DNA from: Demequina litoralis | GTDB lineage: Bacteria; Actinomycetota; Actinomycetes; Actinomycetales; Demequinaceae | Direction of reading: 5' to 3' | Assembly (NCBI RefSeq): GCF_030418455.1 | Contig: NZ_JAUHPW010000001.1 | Location: forward strand, 434,001 to 498,000 | Length of the DNA stretch: 64,000 bases | Part shown: positions 18,948-27,214 of the stretch, in pieces | Numbering within the stretch: position 1 is the stretch's first letter | Layout: each line of letters opens with the position of its first letter | The notes under the pieces: generated by a model | The model's input: only the letters and a program-made list of their open reading frames with translations | Told to the model about the DNA's origin: nothing | Database searches by the model: none | Made by a program: the position numbers and the translations under genes

Positions 18948-19246
18948 CCGCGACCTGGCACAGCCGAAGCGACCACCCCGGGGCCTCTGCCAACTACCGT
19001 CGCCGGCATTCCCTGGCGGTCCAGCATCGTGCGGCTGGAGATCTCGAGCTCCTTCTCTCACTGCCGCCACGCGACGATTCATCGACCTACGGGTTGGATT
19101 CACAGACCTTGACTCGCTACATCGACGCGCTGCGACATGCCGACACTCCGGCAGTCGCCGCAACGGTGTACGGCGGCGGAGTGTGGCTCCCGACCGCTTG
19201 GCAAGAGTGGGAAATCGAGCGACGGTTCGGGGAGCCACGCTGGTGA
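18944..19246 (+). CDS. Hypothetical protein of the element
   Basis: 100 residues, no recognised domain. The first half is basic and His-rich (SRSDHPGASANYRRRHSLAVQHR), the second half is a short helical region ending in WQEWEIERRFGEPRW. The gene starts with GTG inside the previous stop and its own stop overlaps the next GTG by four bases. That tight coupling in a three-gene run argues it is real and works with the excisionase-like and RepA-like proteins. Confidence 0.6.
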   Translation: MTATWHSRSDHPGASANYRRRHSLAVQHRAAGDLELLLSLPPRDDSSTYGLDSQTLTRYIDALRHADTPAVAATVYGGGVWLPTAWQEWEIERRFGEPRW

Positions 19247-20220
19247 ACCCCAACCTCGGAAGCCCGGTACGCCGCGGCGACGAACTGGAGAGGATGACGT
19301 TCCCTCCGCTCCAGTGGGCGGTGCAAGGAGTCATCCCCGAGGGGTTCGGAATCCTCGCCGGGCCCCCCAAGATTGGGAAGTCGTGGCTGGTGTATGACGT
19401 GGCGCTCGCGGTGTCGTCCGGGACTCGCGCATTCGGAATCGCCGATCCCGGGCCCCAGCGCGAGGTTCTCTACTTGGCCTTGGAAGATAGCGAGCGCCGC
19501 CTCCAGGCTCGTGCCCGCGCGCTGCTCGGTGCAGGAATGCGGATCCCGACCGAGTTCAACTACGTGATCGACGTTCAGCCCAGCCACGCGCCTGATTTGA
19601 TCGCAGACTGGCTGGGCAACGTCAAGACCAAGTCGCCCGTCGTATTGATGGACACACTCGGTCGCTTGCTTCCTCCGGCTCTACCGGGTGAGACTCAGTA
19701 CCAGCGCGACTACCGAATAGCAGCGCTCTTCAAGTCGCTGGCAGACGGGAAGCCCGGCGCCACCGTCCTAGCCGTGCATCACACCCGCAAGGCCGCCGCG
19801 ATCGATTGGATGGACGGCACCAGTGGAACCAACGGGTTGAATGGCGGCGCTGACTTCACCATGAACCTCGAGCGTTCGCGGGGCAACGACTGCGCGCTAC
19901 TGCGGATCACCGGCCGCGATGTTCCGGACAGCGCATTCGCCATGAACTTTGAGCGCTCTCGCTGGGTGCTCGACGGTACGGACCTCTCTGACGCAGCTCG
20001 CCGGGCGGCGGACCACGCCGTAGCGCGCGCCGTAGGTGGCCGCAGCGCAGAGATTGCCTCCTATGTCCAAACTCATCCCGGCGGAACCACACCTCAGCAG
20101 GTCGACGCGCACTTCCACACCAGCGATGCGCGCGTGTACCTGAAGCGGCTCTGCGACGAAGGCCATCTCGTCAAAATCCGCCGTGGCGTCTATGGGCCTG
20201 TAACAAGTGTCACTTCTTAA
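19243..20220 (+). CDS. RepA-like AAA ATPase
   Basis: 325-residue hexameric-helicase-type ATPase (AAA_25/RepA pattern). Walker A is ILAGPPKIGKSWL near residue 45, Walker B is VVLMDTLGRL near 133, and AVHHTRK near 182 supplies the sensor-like histidine region. The C-terminal 60 residues look like a winged helix (SYVQTHPGGTTPQQVDAHF). In plasmids and islands such proteins unwind or load at an origin, so the element may replicate after excision. GTG 19243 overlaps the upstream stop by four bases. Confidence 0.75.
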   Translation: MNPNLGSPVRRGDELERMTFPPLQWAVQGVIPEGFGILAGPPKIGKSWLVYDVALAVSSGTRAFGIADPGPQREVLYLALEDSERRLQARARALLGAGMRIPTEFNYVIDVQPSHAPDLIADWLGNVKTKSPVVLMDTLGRLLPPALPGETQYQRDYRIAALFKSLADGKPGATVLAVHHTRKAAAIDWMDGTSGTNGLNGGADFTMNLERSRGNDCALLRITGRDVPDSAFAMNFERSRWVLDGTDLSDAARRAADHAVARAVGGRSAEIASYVQTHPGGTTPQQVDAHFHTSDARVYLKRLCDEGHLVKIRRGVYGPVTSVTS

Positions 20221-20451
20221 CAAATGCCAGGTCAGCCGCCAACGCCGTCCGTTACACATGAAACAGATGTAGCAAAGGTGGCGCGAATCGATCCCCACTC
20301 AATGCAGGTTGAGCGCGCGTGTCGGTCCCCAGCTCTTTTTTCTGCGCTCGGCTCGCGATCCCGTGCTTCCGTCCCGTATATCTCCCAGCGACGAGTCCAC
20401 GCTGCGCGGGCGCCTCCAGCGTTCCCGAGCTCTGGCCGACGGTGCGATTGA

Positions 20452-23121
20452 CTACCTCTCCCCGGCAGGCTCCTCGAGCGATGCTTGAGCGAACAATCGC
20501 TCTCGTTCGAGCGCGACCACCTCGCGAGCAAGCTCCGCTTCGGAAACGTCAAGCGCTTCTGGCGCGCTCTCGGCGGTATTGCTGATGCGTGCGAACTCGT
20601 CGAACAGCTCCTTCTTCCGCGCCAGAATCTCAGTGATCCGCTCATCGACGCTGTTCTCGGTGAGAAGGCGGTGGACTTGAACGCTATTCAGCTGGCCCAT
20701 CCGATGCGCCCTGGCAATCGCCTGCCACTCAGTCGTCGGCTTGAGCTGAGGCTCGCACATCACAATCACGGACGCCGCCTGTATGTTCAGGCCCACCCCG
20801 CCAGCCACCACTTGAGAAACTAGGACCGCACCGTGGCCCGCGGCCGAGAACTCGTCAACCATCGTCTGGCGCTCGTCCGCCCGGACCGACCCGGACAGTG
20901 GGCCGAAGACCTCGCCCGGAAGAAGCGCAACGATGTCGTCAAGCACGTCCCGGAAATACGAAAAGACGATCACCTTGCGACTGTTTGCCTCGGCCTCTTC
21001 GACTATCTCGAGAAGGCGTTGGACCTTGGCTGAACTCGATCGGTTAGACATTGCAGCCTTCCGCATCGCCATGAACTGGCCGGCGTAAACTGCATCGCGG
21101 TAGGCCGCAAGGTCGGCGTCCGAGAGGGGCAGCCACTCGCTGACCTCCACCAACTCCGGCAACTCAGATAGAACGTCCTCCTGGTTTCGCCGCAAGTATG
21201 CAGGTGCGACCTGAGTGCGGAAGCGACGGGGTGCAAGTTCGTCTGCGTCGACGACGAGGTCGGGGCGCAAGTATCCGACCAGCGTCCCGAACTCTCCCAC
21301 ACGATTCTCCAGCGGAGTGCCGGTCAGGAACACCGAGTACTCAGCGGCCTGGACAAGCTCCACAACTCGCCGAGAACGATGAGCACTCGGGTTCTTGACG
21401 TACTGTGCTTCGTCGACGATGACGCAACTGAGGTCAGAAATCGGAGGCAGCTGCGGTGCTAGCCACTTGAGTGTCTCAAACGTCGTGACTGCAACTCCAC
21501 CGTGGCGTCGCCAATTCTGCAGCGCCTCATGGCGGCCCCGACCGTGAATCCGGTGCGATCGAAGCCTCGTCTTGGTATTGACCTCGCGTACCCAATTGGT
21601 CACCACTGAAGCAGGACAGATGACGAGTCCGTGCCTTTCGCCTTTGGCGTGGAGATGCGCGAAGACAGCGAGTCCCTCAAGAGTCTTGCCTAGACCCATT
21701 TCATCGCCGATGAGGACTTTGCGCTGGCAGAGTACGAAGCGAGCGGCAAAGCTCTGATAGCCACGCAAGGAGGCAGTCAGCTCCTGGGTGTCGAGCTCAG
21801 TCTGGCGAATCGCCGCGACGATTTCGTCGGGGAGATCACCGTGGGTCTTCTCCTCGTGCTCCGTGAGGAAGCCGAGCTCGGCGAGCAGCGCGAAAAAGTC
21901 TGCGGGTCGGGCAGCGAAGCTGTCCCACGGATCACCAAAGCGCGCGTCATCGCCCATCGCCGCCGCGCGCGCCGCAGCGCGGTGCAACGTGTCCATGGCC
22001 TCGTGGAAACTGGGGACTGAACGCTCCACGGGCAGCACGACGAGGTGAGTTGCCTTCCGATCCATCGCTGCGACAAGAGGCGCGAAAGTGTCACGTAGCG
22101 CGACGTCACCGGTGGCCCCCGTGACCCGGTGCGCAGGCTCCCAGGCGCGCAGTTGTGACAGCAGCTCCGTTGTCTCCCCGGTCCGGCGATTGATATCGAT
22201 ACGCACAGGCATTTCACCGTACGTGGTGTGCCACATTGTCTGCGCCGCTGCACGCATCCGATTCGCGGTGGTCGCACCTATCCCGGGAAGCTGTTCGAGG
22301 ATCGCGCTCCGGTCTAGCACCGCCTGGACATCGGTGATGCCAGCGTCAAGGAGGGGCCCGACGCGAATCCGATCACGAGTGGCCTCCCTAAGGCGATCTG
22401 CGGGCATCTCGGAGAGTAGAGACCGTGTCTCCATCGCCCGGACACGCTCACCTGCAGCGCGTGCAGCGTCACAGAGCAACGACTCCTGGTTCAACGCATA
22501 GTCGAGTGTTGCGATCGATGCGGCAAGGTCAATGACCGACGATCGCGCCACCAATGCGGGTTCGGAGCTCGCGTCGCCAAGATGGCGCACTAGGTCAACG
22601 TGCGCGGCGAGCGCCAGCTCGACTGGGACGTCCGGGCATCTCGCGGCCGCACTCTGCGCGAGGTAGTCAACATACGCCGGCAGGCCCGTGCGAAGGGCCG
22701 CGGCGTGGAAGGACTTCAGATACTCCGCTGCGTTCGCAGCCGATTCTCTCTTCTGGCTCCCGGAGAAGAAGCGCCGCGCCCCTACCAGCGCCTTGACTTG
22801 CTCCACCGCCGTCGCCGCTGAACCAGTGAGCTCACCGAGCCCCCGGCCCTCCTCTGAACCGATCGCTGGTTGTGCCACCTGGCGCGCGATGTCCCGCAGC
22901 AGTCGACTGTCGCGCGGACCCAGAATGAGAACCTGCCAAGCGACCCTGCCGTCGAGCCAAAGGTCGACGACCCTATTGCGCAGTGCGGCAATCGCATGAT
23001 CCGCGTCGCTGCCAATCTGCGTCCGTGCGGTCAGCGCAGTGCGCGCATGCGCGACCCAAGTCGAAACTTCGTCGGACGCGGCACGCAACTGCGCGCGCTC
23101 GTCTTTCTCCATCGCACTCAT
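20452..23121 (-). CDS. SNF2-type helicase with internal helix-hairpin-helix
   Basis: 889-residue superfamily 2 ATPase. The first 450 residues are helical and unlike known domains except for a helix-hairpin-helix near 270-300 (LEQLPGIGATTANRMRAAA). The motor follows: Walker A in LIGDEMGLGKTLEG near 474, a DEAQ box instead of DEAH near 570, LTGTPLENR near 595, and the motif VI region ARAHRMGQ near 805. It is read away from the other helicase across a 112-base gap. The HhH plus Swi2/Snf2 motor suggests DNA translocation or branched-DNA recognition within the defence cargo. It converges on the RepA-like gene with 231 bases between, in which I see nothing else. Confidence 0.85.
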   Translation of the reverse strand: MSAMEKDERAQLRAASDEVSTWVAHARTALTARTQIGSDADHAIAALRNRVVDLWLDGRVAWQVLILGPRDSRLLRDIARQVAQPAIGSEEGRGLGELTGSAATAVEQVKALVGARRFFSGSQKRESAANAAEYLKSFHAAALRTGLPAYVDYLAQSAAARCPDVPVELALAAHVDLVRHLGDASSEPALVARSSVIDLAASIATLDYALNQESLLCDAARAAGERVRAMETRSLLSEMPADRLREATRDRIRVGPLLDAGITDVQAVLDRSAILEQLPGIGATTANRMRAAAQTMWHTTYGEMPVRIDINRRTGETTELLSQLRAWEPAHRVTGATGDVALRDTFAPLVAAMDRKATHLVVLPVERSVPSFHEAMDTLHRAAARAAAMGDDARFGDPWDSFAARPADFFALLAELGFLTEHEEKTHGDLPDEIVAAIRQTELDTQELTASLRGYQSFAARFVLCQRKVLIGDEMGLGKTLEGLAVFAHLHAKGERHGLVICPASVVTNWVREVNTKTRLRSHRIHGRGRHEALQNWRRHGGVAVTTFETLKWLAPQLPPISDLSCVIVDEAQYVKNPSAHRSRRVVELVQAAEYSVFLTGTPLENRVGEFGTLVGYLRPDLVVDADELAPRRFRTQVAPAYLRRNQEDVLSELPELVEVSEWLPLSDADLAAYRDAVYAGQFMAMRKAAMSNRSSSAKVQRLLEIVEEAEANSRKVIVFSYFRDVLDDIVALLPGEVFGPLSGSVRADERQTMVDEFSAAGHGAVLVSQVVAGGVGLNIQAASVIVMCEPQLKPTTEWQAIARAHRMGQLNSVQVHRLLTENSVDERITEILARKKELFDEFARISNTAESAPEALDVSEAELAREVVALERERLFAQASLEEPAGER

Positions 23122-23233
23122 TCCCCAGGACGCAGTTCCGGCAGGCTGATGAGGAGCGATCGTACTAACTCCTGCTCACGGCGAGCCGGACAGTTCCAGT
23201 AACGTTGGTTGACCGTCAATCGGGAGGACAGAC

Positions 23234-26200
23234 GTGCACCTTGAGGAACTCGAGCGAGGGCTGAGAGTCGAGGGACTCATTCCTGGCCAGGTCGTCAACG
23301 TCGTGGCGACACAATGGCACGGATCAGACGCGCTGGAGTTGACCTACAAGGACCCGGGAGGAGCTCTGGGCCAACAGGTCGTCTTTCGAAAGGATGAGCC
23401 ACGGCTCTCGGTGGCACAGTCCGGCAGCCGCCCGTTCGACGCCGAAGTAAGTGACTACAAGTTGGCCGCGGAGGCAAAGCGAATAGCGCTTGCAGGGCTG
23501 TTCGATCCGATGCTCGCGGTCGCGACGAGTGACGTCCAGCCGCTACCGCACCAGATTCGTGCGGTCTATGGCGAATTGCTGCCGCGAACGCCACTGCGCT
23601 TCCTGCTAGCGGACGACCCGGGAGCCGGCAAGACGATCATGGCAGGCCTGTACATCAAGGAACTGCTGCTTCGGGACGACGTCCGGCAATGCCTGATCGT
23701 GGCGCCTGGCGGCCTAGTTGAGCAATGGCAGGACGAGCTCTTCTTCAAGTTCGGGCTGCGGTTCGACTTGCTCACGAATCAGCTCATCGACGCAAACGTC
23801 AACCACAACGTGTTCGAGAGCCACCCTCTACTCATCGCACGCATGGACCAGCTTGCCCGCAATGAGCTGCTTCAGATGCAGTTGAAGGAGACTGAGTGGG
23901 ACCTGGTCGTAGTAGATGAGGCGCACCGCATGGGAGCCCACTACTTCGGAGGGAAGCTCGAGAAGACCAAGCGCTTCCTCCTCGGTGAGGTGCTCGGCGA
24001 CGTTACGCGGCACCTGCTTCTCATGACAGCAACACCTCACTCGGGCAAAGAGGAAGATTTCCAGCTGTTCCTGACTCTTCTGGACCGTGATCGGTTCGAA
24101 GGCAAGAACACGCAGTCGGTGGATCTTGACGGCGTCATGCGTCGGATGGTCAAAGAAGACCTCCTTACCTTCGACGGGAAGAAACTCTTCCCCGAGCGAA
24201 TCGCGGAGACCGTCCCGTACGAACTAACCGCGCTGGAATATGAGCTCTACGAGGAGGTGACCGCGTACGTACGCGACGGCATGAATCGCGCGGAGCGGCT
24301 CGGCGGCCAGCGCAAGAACACGGTGGGCTTCGCACTCACCGTGCTTCAACGACGCCTCGCTTCAAGCCCTGAGGCTATCTACAAGAGCCTCGTGCGTCGT
24401 TCCGAGCGACTTGAGCGCAAGAAGCAGGAGATTCTGGCCGGGAGCTACGAAGAGACCGAACCAGCGTTCAACCTCGCCGACATCGACGACGATGAGTTCA
24501 GCGCCGCTGAAATCGAGGAGATGGAGGAGGAGCTTCTCGACGCGGCCACTGCCGTGCAGACAGTGGCCGAGCTCGATGCGGAACTGCTCGAACTCGCGTC
24601 TCTGATCGACACCGCGCTGCGCGTGCGGCAAGCAGGCAGTGACCGCAAGTGGGCAGAACTGTCGACGATTCTGCAGGACAACGCCGTCACTACAGACCGA
24701 AACGGCACGCCGCGGAAGTTCATCATCTTCACCGAACACCGCGACACATTGGACTACCTCCGCGGGAAGATCGGATCGCTCCTCGGACGCCCGGATGCTG
24801 TCCGCGCCATCCACGGCGGCGTACGGCGAGGTGAACGGCGCCAAATCACGGAGGAATTCTCAAAGAATCGCGACGTACAGATCCTGCTTGCGACGGACGC
24901 TGCGGGCGAGGGCCTGAACTTGCAGGCAGCGCACCTCATGGTTAACTACGACCTTCCCTGGAACCCGAACCGGATTGAGCAGCGGTTCGGGCGAATCCAC
25001 CGAATCGGACAGCAGGAAGTGTGCCGGCTCTGGAATCTGGTCGCCGCAAACACGCGCGAGGGCGAAGTGTTCATCCGCCTGCTCGAGAAGCTCGAGCAAA
25101 TGCGAGAGACCTACGGCGGCAAGGTGTTCGACGTCCTTGGCGAGGCTTTCGTCGAGACTCCGCTTCGTACGTTGCTGCTCGACGCGATCCAGTACGGTGA
25201 GCAGCCCGAGGTGCGGACCCGGATGCAGCAGGTGATTGACTCCAGCGTAGGCGACGGGCTCGAAGACCTACTCACCGAGCGCGCGCTCGCGTCAGAGCAC
25301 CTGGCAGAGGCCGACTTGCGTACGCTTAGAGCCGCGATGGACGACTCGCGTGCGCGGCGCTTGCAGCCGCATTACATCGAGCTTGCGTTCAAGGCCGCGT
25401 TCTCCCGACTCGGAGGGCGCATGGTGCGACGCGAAGCGAGGCGCTACGAGATCGCGAACGTGCCACAACACGTACGGGCGGCCGCTAGGGCGCCGATCGC
25501 GACGAAGTACGACCGCGTCACGTTCGACCTAGACATCGCTGACTCGCGCGATAACGCTCGCACTGATCTGCTCGCACCGGGCCATCCGCTCCACGACGCC
25601 GTCATGGACGAGACGGTCCGGCGATACGGCGACGCCCTGAACCGCGGAACGATCCTGGTATCCCCGTCTATCGAGGAACCGCAACTCCTGGTGGGGGTCA
25701 TTGAGGAGGTCACGGACGCCACTGGCGCCACTGTTGCACGACGTTTCGGCTACGCGTATGCCGCCGGCGACGGTGAGATTCGACCCGCTGGGCCCGCGCC
25801 ATATCTGGATTGTGTCGAGGCGCCAGTGGCCGAGGCGCCGGTCTCGGCACAGGACTTTCCGTGGCTTGAGGATGCAGAAGCCCGCGCCGCGAGTTGGATC
25901 ATTGCGAATCAGCTACCCCAGTACCTCGCCGAGGTCCAGCCTCGACGCCTCGCGGAGCTAACCAAGACCCGTCGCCTCGTAACGAACCGCCTCGAAAGCG
26001 AGCGCGACAGGCTTCTTCTGGATGCTGCGGTCGCGTCCGAGCGGGAACGCGCTGGAGAGCCGGTCAAGGAATCGTCGGCAAGTCTCACCCGAAAAGCCAC
26101 CGAACTCGATATCCGACTCAGTAGGCGGCTGGGGGTGCTCGACCGTCAGGCGCTGATGTCGACGAAGCCACCACACATCGTGACGGCAGCACTGGTGCTC

Positions 26201-26644
26201 CCAGCGGCGCTCTTCGAGGGAGCGCTTCCAGGCTCGGCGCCGCTTCACGCCAAGGCGACAAAGGAAGTCGAGCGCCGCGGCGTCGACCTAGTGATGCAGT
26301 ACGAGCGCGATCTCGGCCGGACACCAATCGAACAGGCCTTCAACAACAAGGGCTTCGACATCCTTTCTTCCGACGAAGCTGGCGACACCATCCGAATCGA
26401 GGTCAAAGCTCGGATACAAGGCGCCACCGACTTCCACGTCACCCACAACGAAGTCATGACCGGGAAGAATGCCTATCCTCGGTACCGTCTTGCACTAGTA
26501 GAGGTTGATCCCCGCGGTGCCGCTCATGATCAGGTGCGGTACCTCGACAATCCGTTTGCCACCACAGAACTAGGTGGCTTTGAGGCGACTGGCGTGCGAG
26601 GCGATTGGGCGAAGAACTGGGCCAAGGGCTCGGAGCCTTTCTAG
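23234..26644 (+). CDS. Helicase with C-terminal DUF3883 domain
   Basis: 1136-residue SF2 helicase of the class found beside DUF1156 methylases. It has an N-terminal beta-rich domain (PGQVVNVVATQWHGSDALEL), Walker A in LADDPGAGKTIMAG near 124, VVDEAHRMGAHYFGG near 226, MTATPHSG near 263, and QRFGRIHRIGQ near 584. Residues about 1030-1110 form DUF3883, a PD-(D/E)xK-like fold (FNNKGFDILS, IRIEVKAR), which may bind or cut DNA. GTG 23234 has GGGAGGA upstream. The stop TAG shares its last base with the next GTG. Confidence 0.9.
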   Translation: MHLEELERGLRVEGLIPGQVVNVVATQWHGSDALELTYKDPGGALGQQVVFRKDEPRLSVAQSGSRPFDAEVSDYKLAAEAKRIALAGLFDPMLAVATSDVQPLPHQIRAVYGELLPRTPLRFLLADDPGAGKTIMAGLYIKELLLRDDVRQCLIVAPGGLVEQWQDELFFKFGLRFDLLTNQLIDANVNHNVFESHPLLIARMDQLARNELLQMQLKETEWDLVVVDEAHRMGAHYFGGKLEKTKRFLLGEVLGDVTRHLLLMTATPHSGKEEDFQLFLTLLDRDRFEGKNTQSVDLDGVMRRMVKEDLLTFDGKKLFPERIAETVPYELTALEYELYEEVTAYVRDGMNRAERLGGQRKNTVGFALTVLQRRLASSPEAIYKSLVRRSERLERKKQEILAGSYEETEPAFNLADIDDDEFSAAEIEEMEEELLDAATAVQTVAELDAELLELASLIDTALRVRQAGSDRKWAELSTILQDNAVTTDRNGTPRKFIIFTEHRDTLDYLRGKIGSLLGRPDAVRAIHGGVRRGERRQITEEFSKNRDVQILLATDAAGEGLNLQAAHLMVNYDLPWNPNRIEQRFGRIHRIGQQEVCRLWNLVAANTREGEVFIRLLEKLEQMRETYGGKVFDVLGEAFVETPLRTLLLDAIQYGEQPEVRTRMQQVIDSSVGDGLEDLLTERALASEHLAEADLRTLRAAMDDSRARRLQPHYIELAFKAAFSRLGGRMVRREARRYEIANVPQHVRAAARAPIATKYDRVTFDLDIADSRDNARTDLLAPGHPLHDAVMDETVRRYGDALNRGTILVSPSIEEPQLLVGVIEEVTDATGATVARRFGYAYAAGDGEIRPAGPAPYLDCVEAPVAEAPVSAQDFPWLEDAEARAASWIIANQLPQYLAEVQPRRLAELTKTRRLVTNRLESERDRLLLDAAVASERERAGEPVKESSASLTRKATELDIRLSRRLGVLDRQALMSTKPPHIVTAALVLPAALFEGALPGSAPLHAKATKEVERRGVDLVMQYERDLGRTPIEQAFNNKGFDILSSDEAGDTIRIEVKARIQGATDFHVTHNEVMTGKNAYPRYRLALVEVDPRGAAHDQVRYLDNPFATTELGGFEATGVRGDWAKNWAKGSEPF

Positions 26645-27141
26645 TGCCGAGAACAGACCGCTCCGCCATTCTCCTCGCAGTACTTAGCAACCCGCCACTG
26701 ACGGGCGGGGACCGCACTCTCAAACGTGCGCAGCTTGCTGCAGAGATACTCGGGTTCGACAAGGTGCACGTCGCAAACATGTTCGCAATCGCTTCCCATA
26801 GTTCCGGGGAAATATCGGATCTTGGAGCCGCAGAGTCCGGCTGGCTAGCCGCCAGGGCCGAGCTCAGATCCACTCTTCCGCTCGCGGGCGGCGTCTTGCT
26901 TGGCTACGGCGCAACGCTGCCTTCGGGGCCCGCACGCGCCCACTTTCGCACGCAGATCGACTGGCTTGACGAGGTTCTGGCAGAAGCCGGGATCCCCGTG
27001 TGGCAGGTCGGCGACGGCCCTCGTCATCCGTCTCGTTGGCAGCGCTGGACGCATCGGGCGCACCCCGGCGTTCCGTTCGACGAGGCGGTTCGGCGCAGTC
27101 TCCTCAGGGTGTCGGCCGATGCGTCGGTCCAAGCACACTAG
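26644..27141 (+). CDS. DUF1643 domain protein
   Basis: 165-residue protein matching the DUF1643 layout: a strand with NPPLTGGDRTLKRA (family NPSTA..DDPTIRR), VANMFAIAS (family V.NLFA.RA), GVLLGYGA, and a late GDGPRHPSRW (family G.PRHPLY). Catalytic function of this family is unknown, but members recur in defence loci. The GTG at 26644 overlaps the helicase stop by one base, so expression should be coupled. An earlier frame start would overlap the helicase and is not supported. Confidence 0.65.
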   Translation: MPRTDRSAILLAVLSNPPLTGGDRTLKRAQLAAEILGFDKVHVANMFAIASHSSGEISDLGAAESGWLAARAELRSTLPLAGGVLLGYGATLPSGPARAHFRTQIDWLDEVLAEAGIPVWQVGDGPRHPSRWQRWTHRAHPGVPFDEAVRRSLLRVSADASVQAH

Positions 27142-27214
27142 GTTGGAATCTTGAGAGTGGCGGCCCCGTGCCGCTGATAGGCGCCCGTGCGGGGCAAGAG
27201 CGACGAGGGACTAG

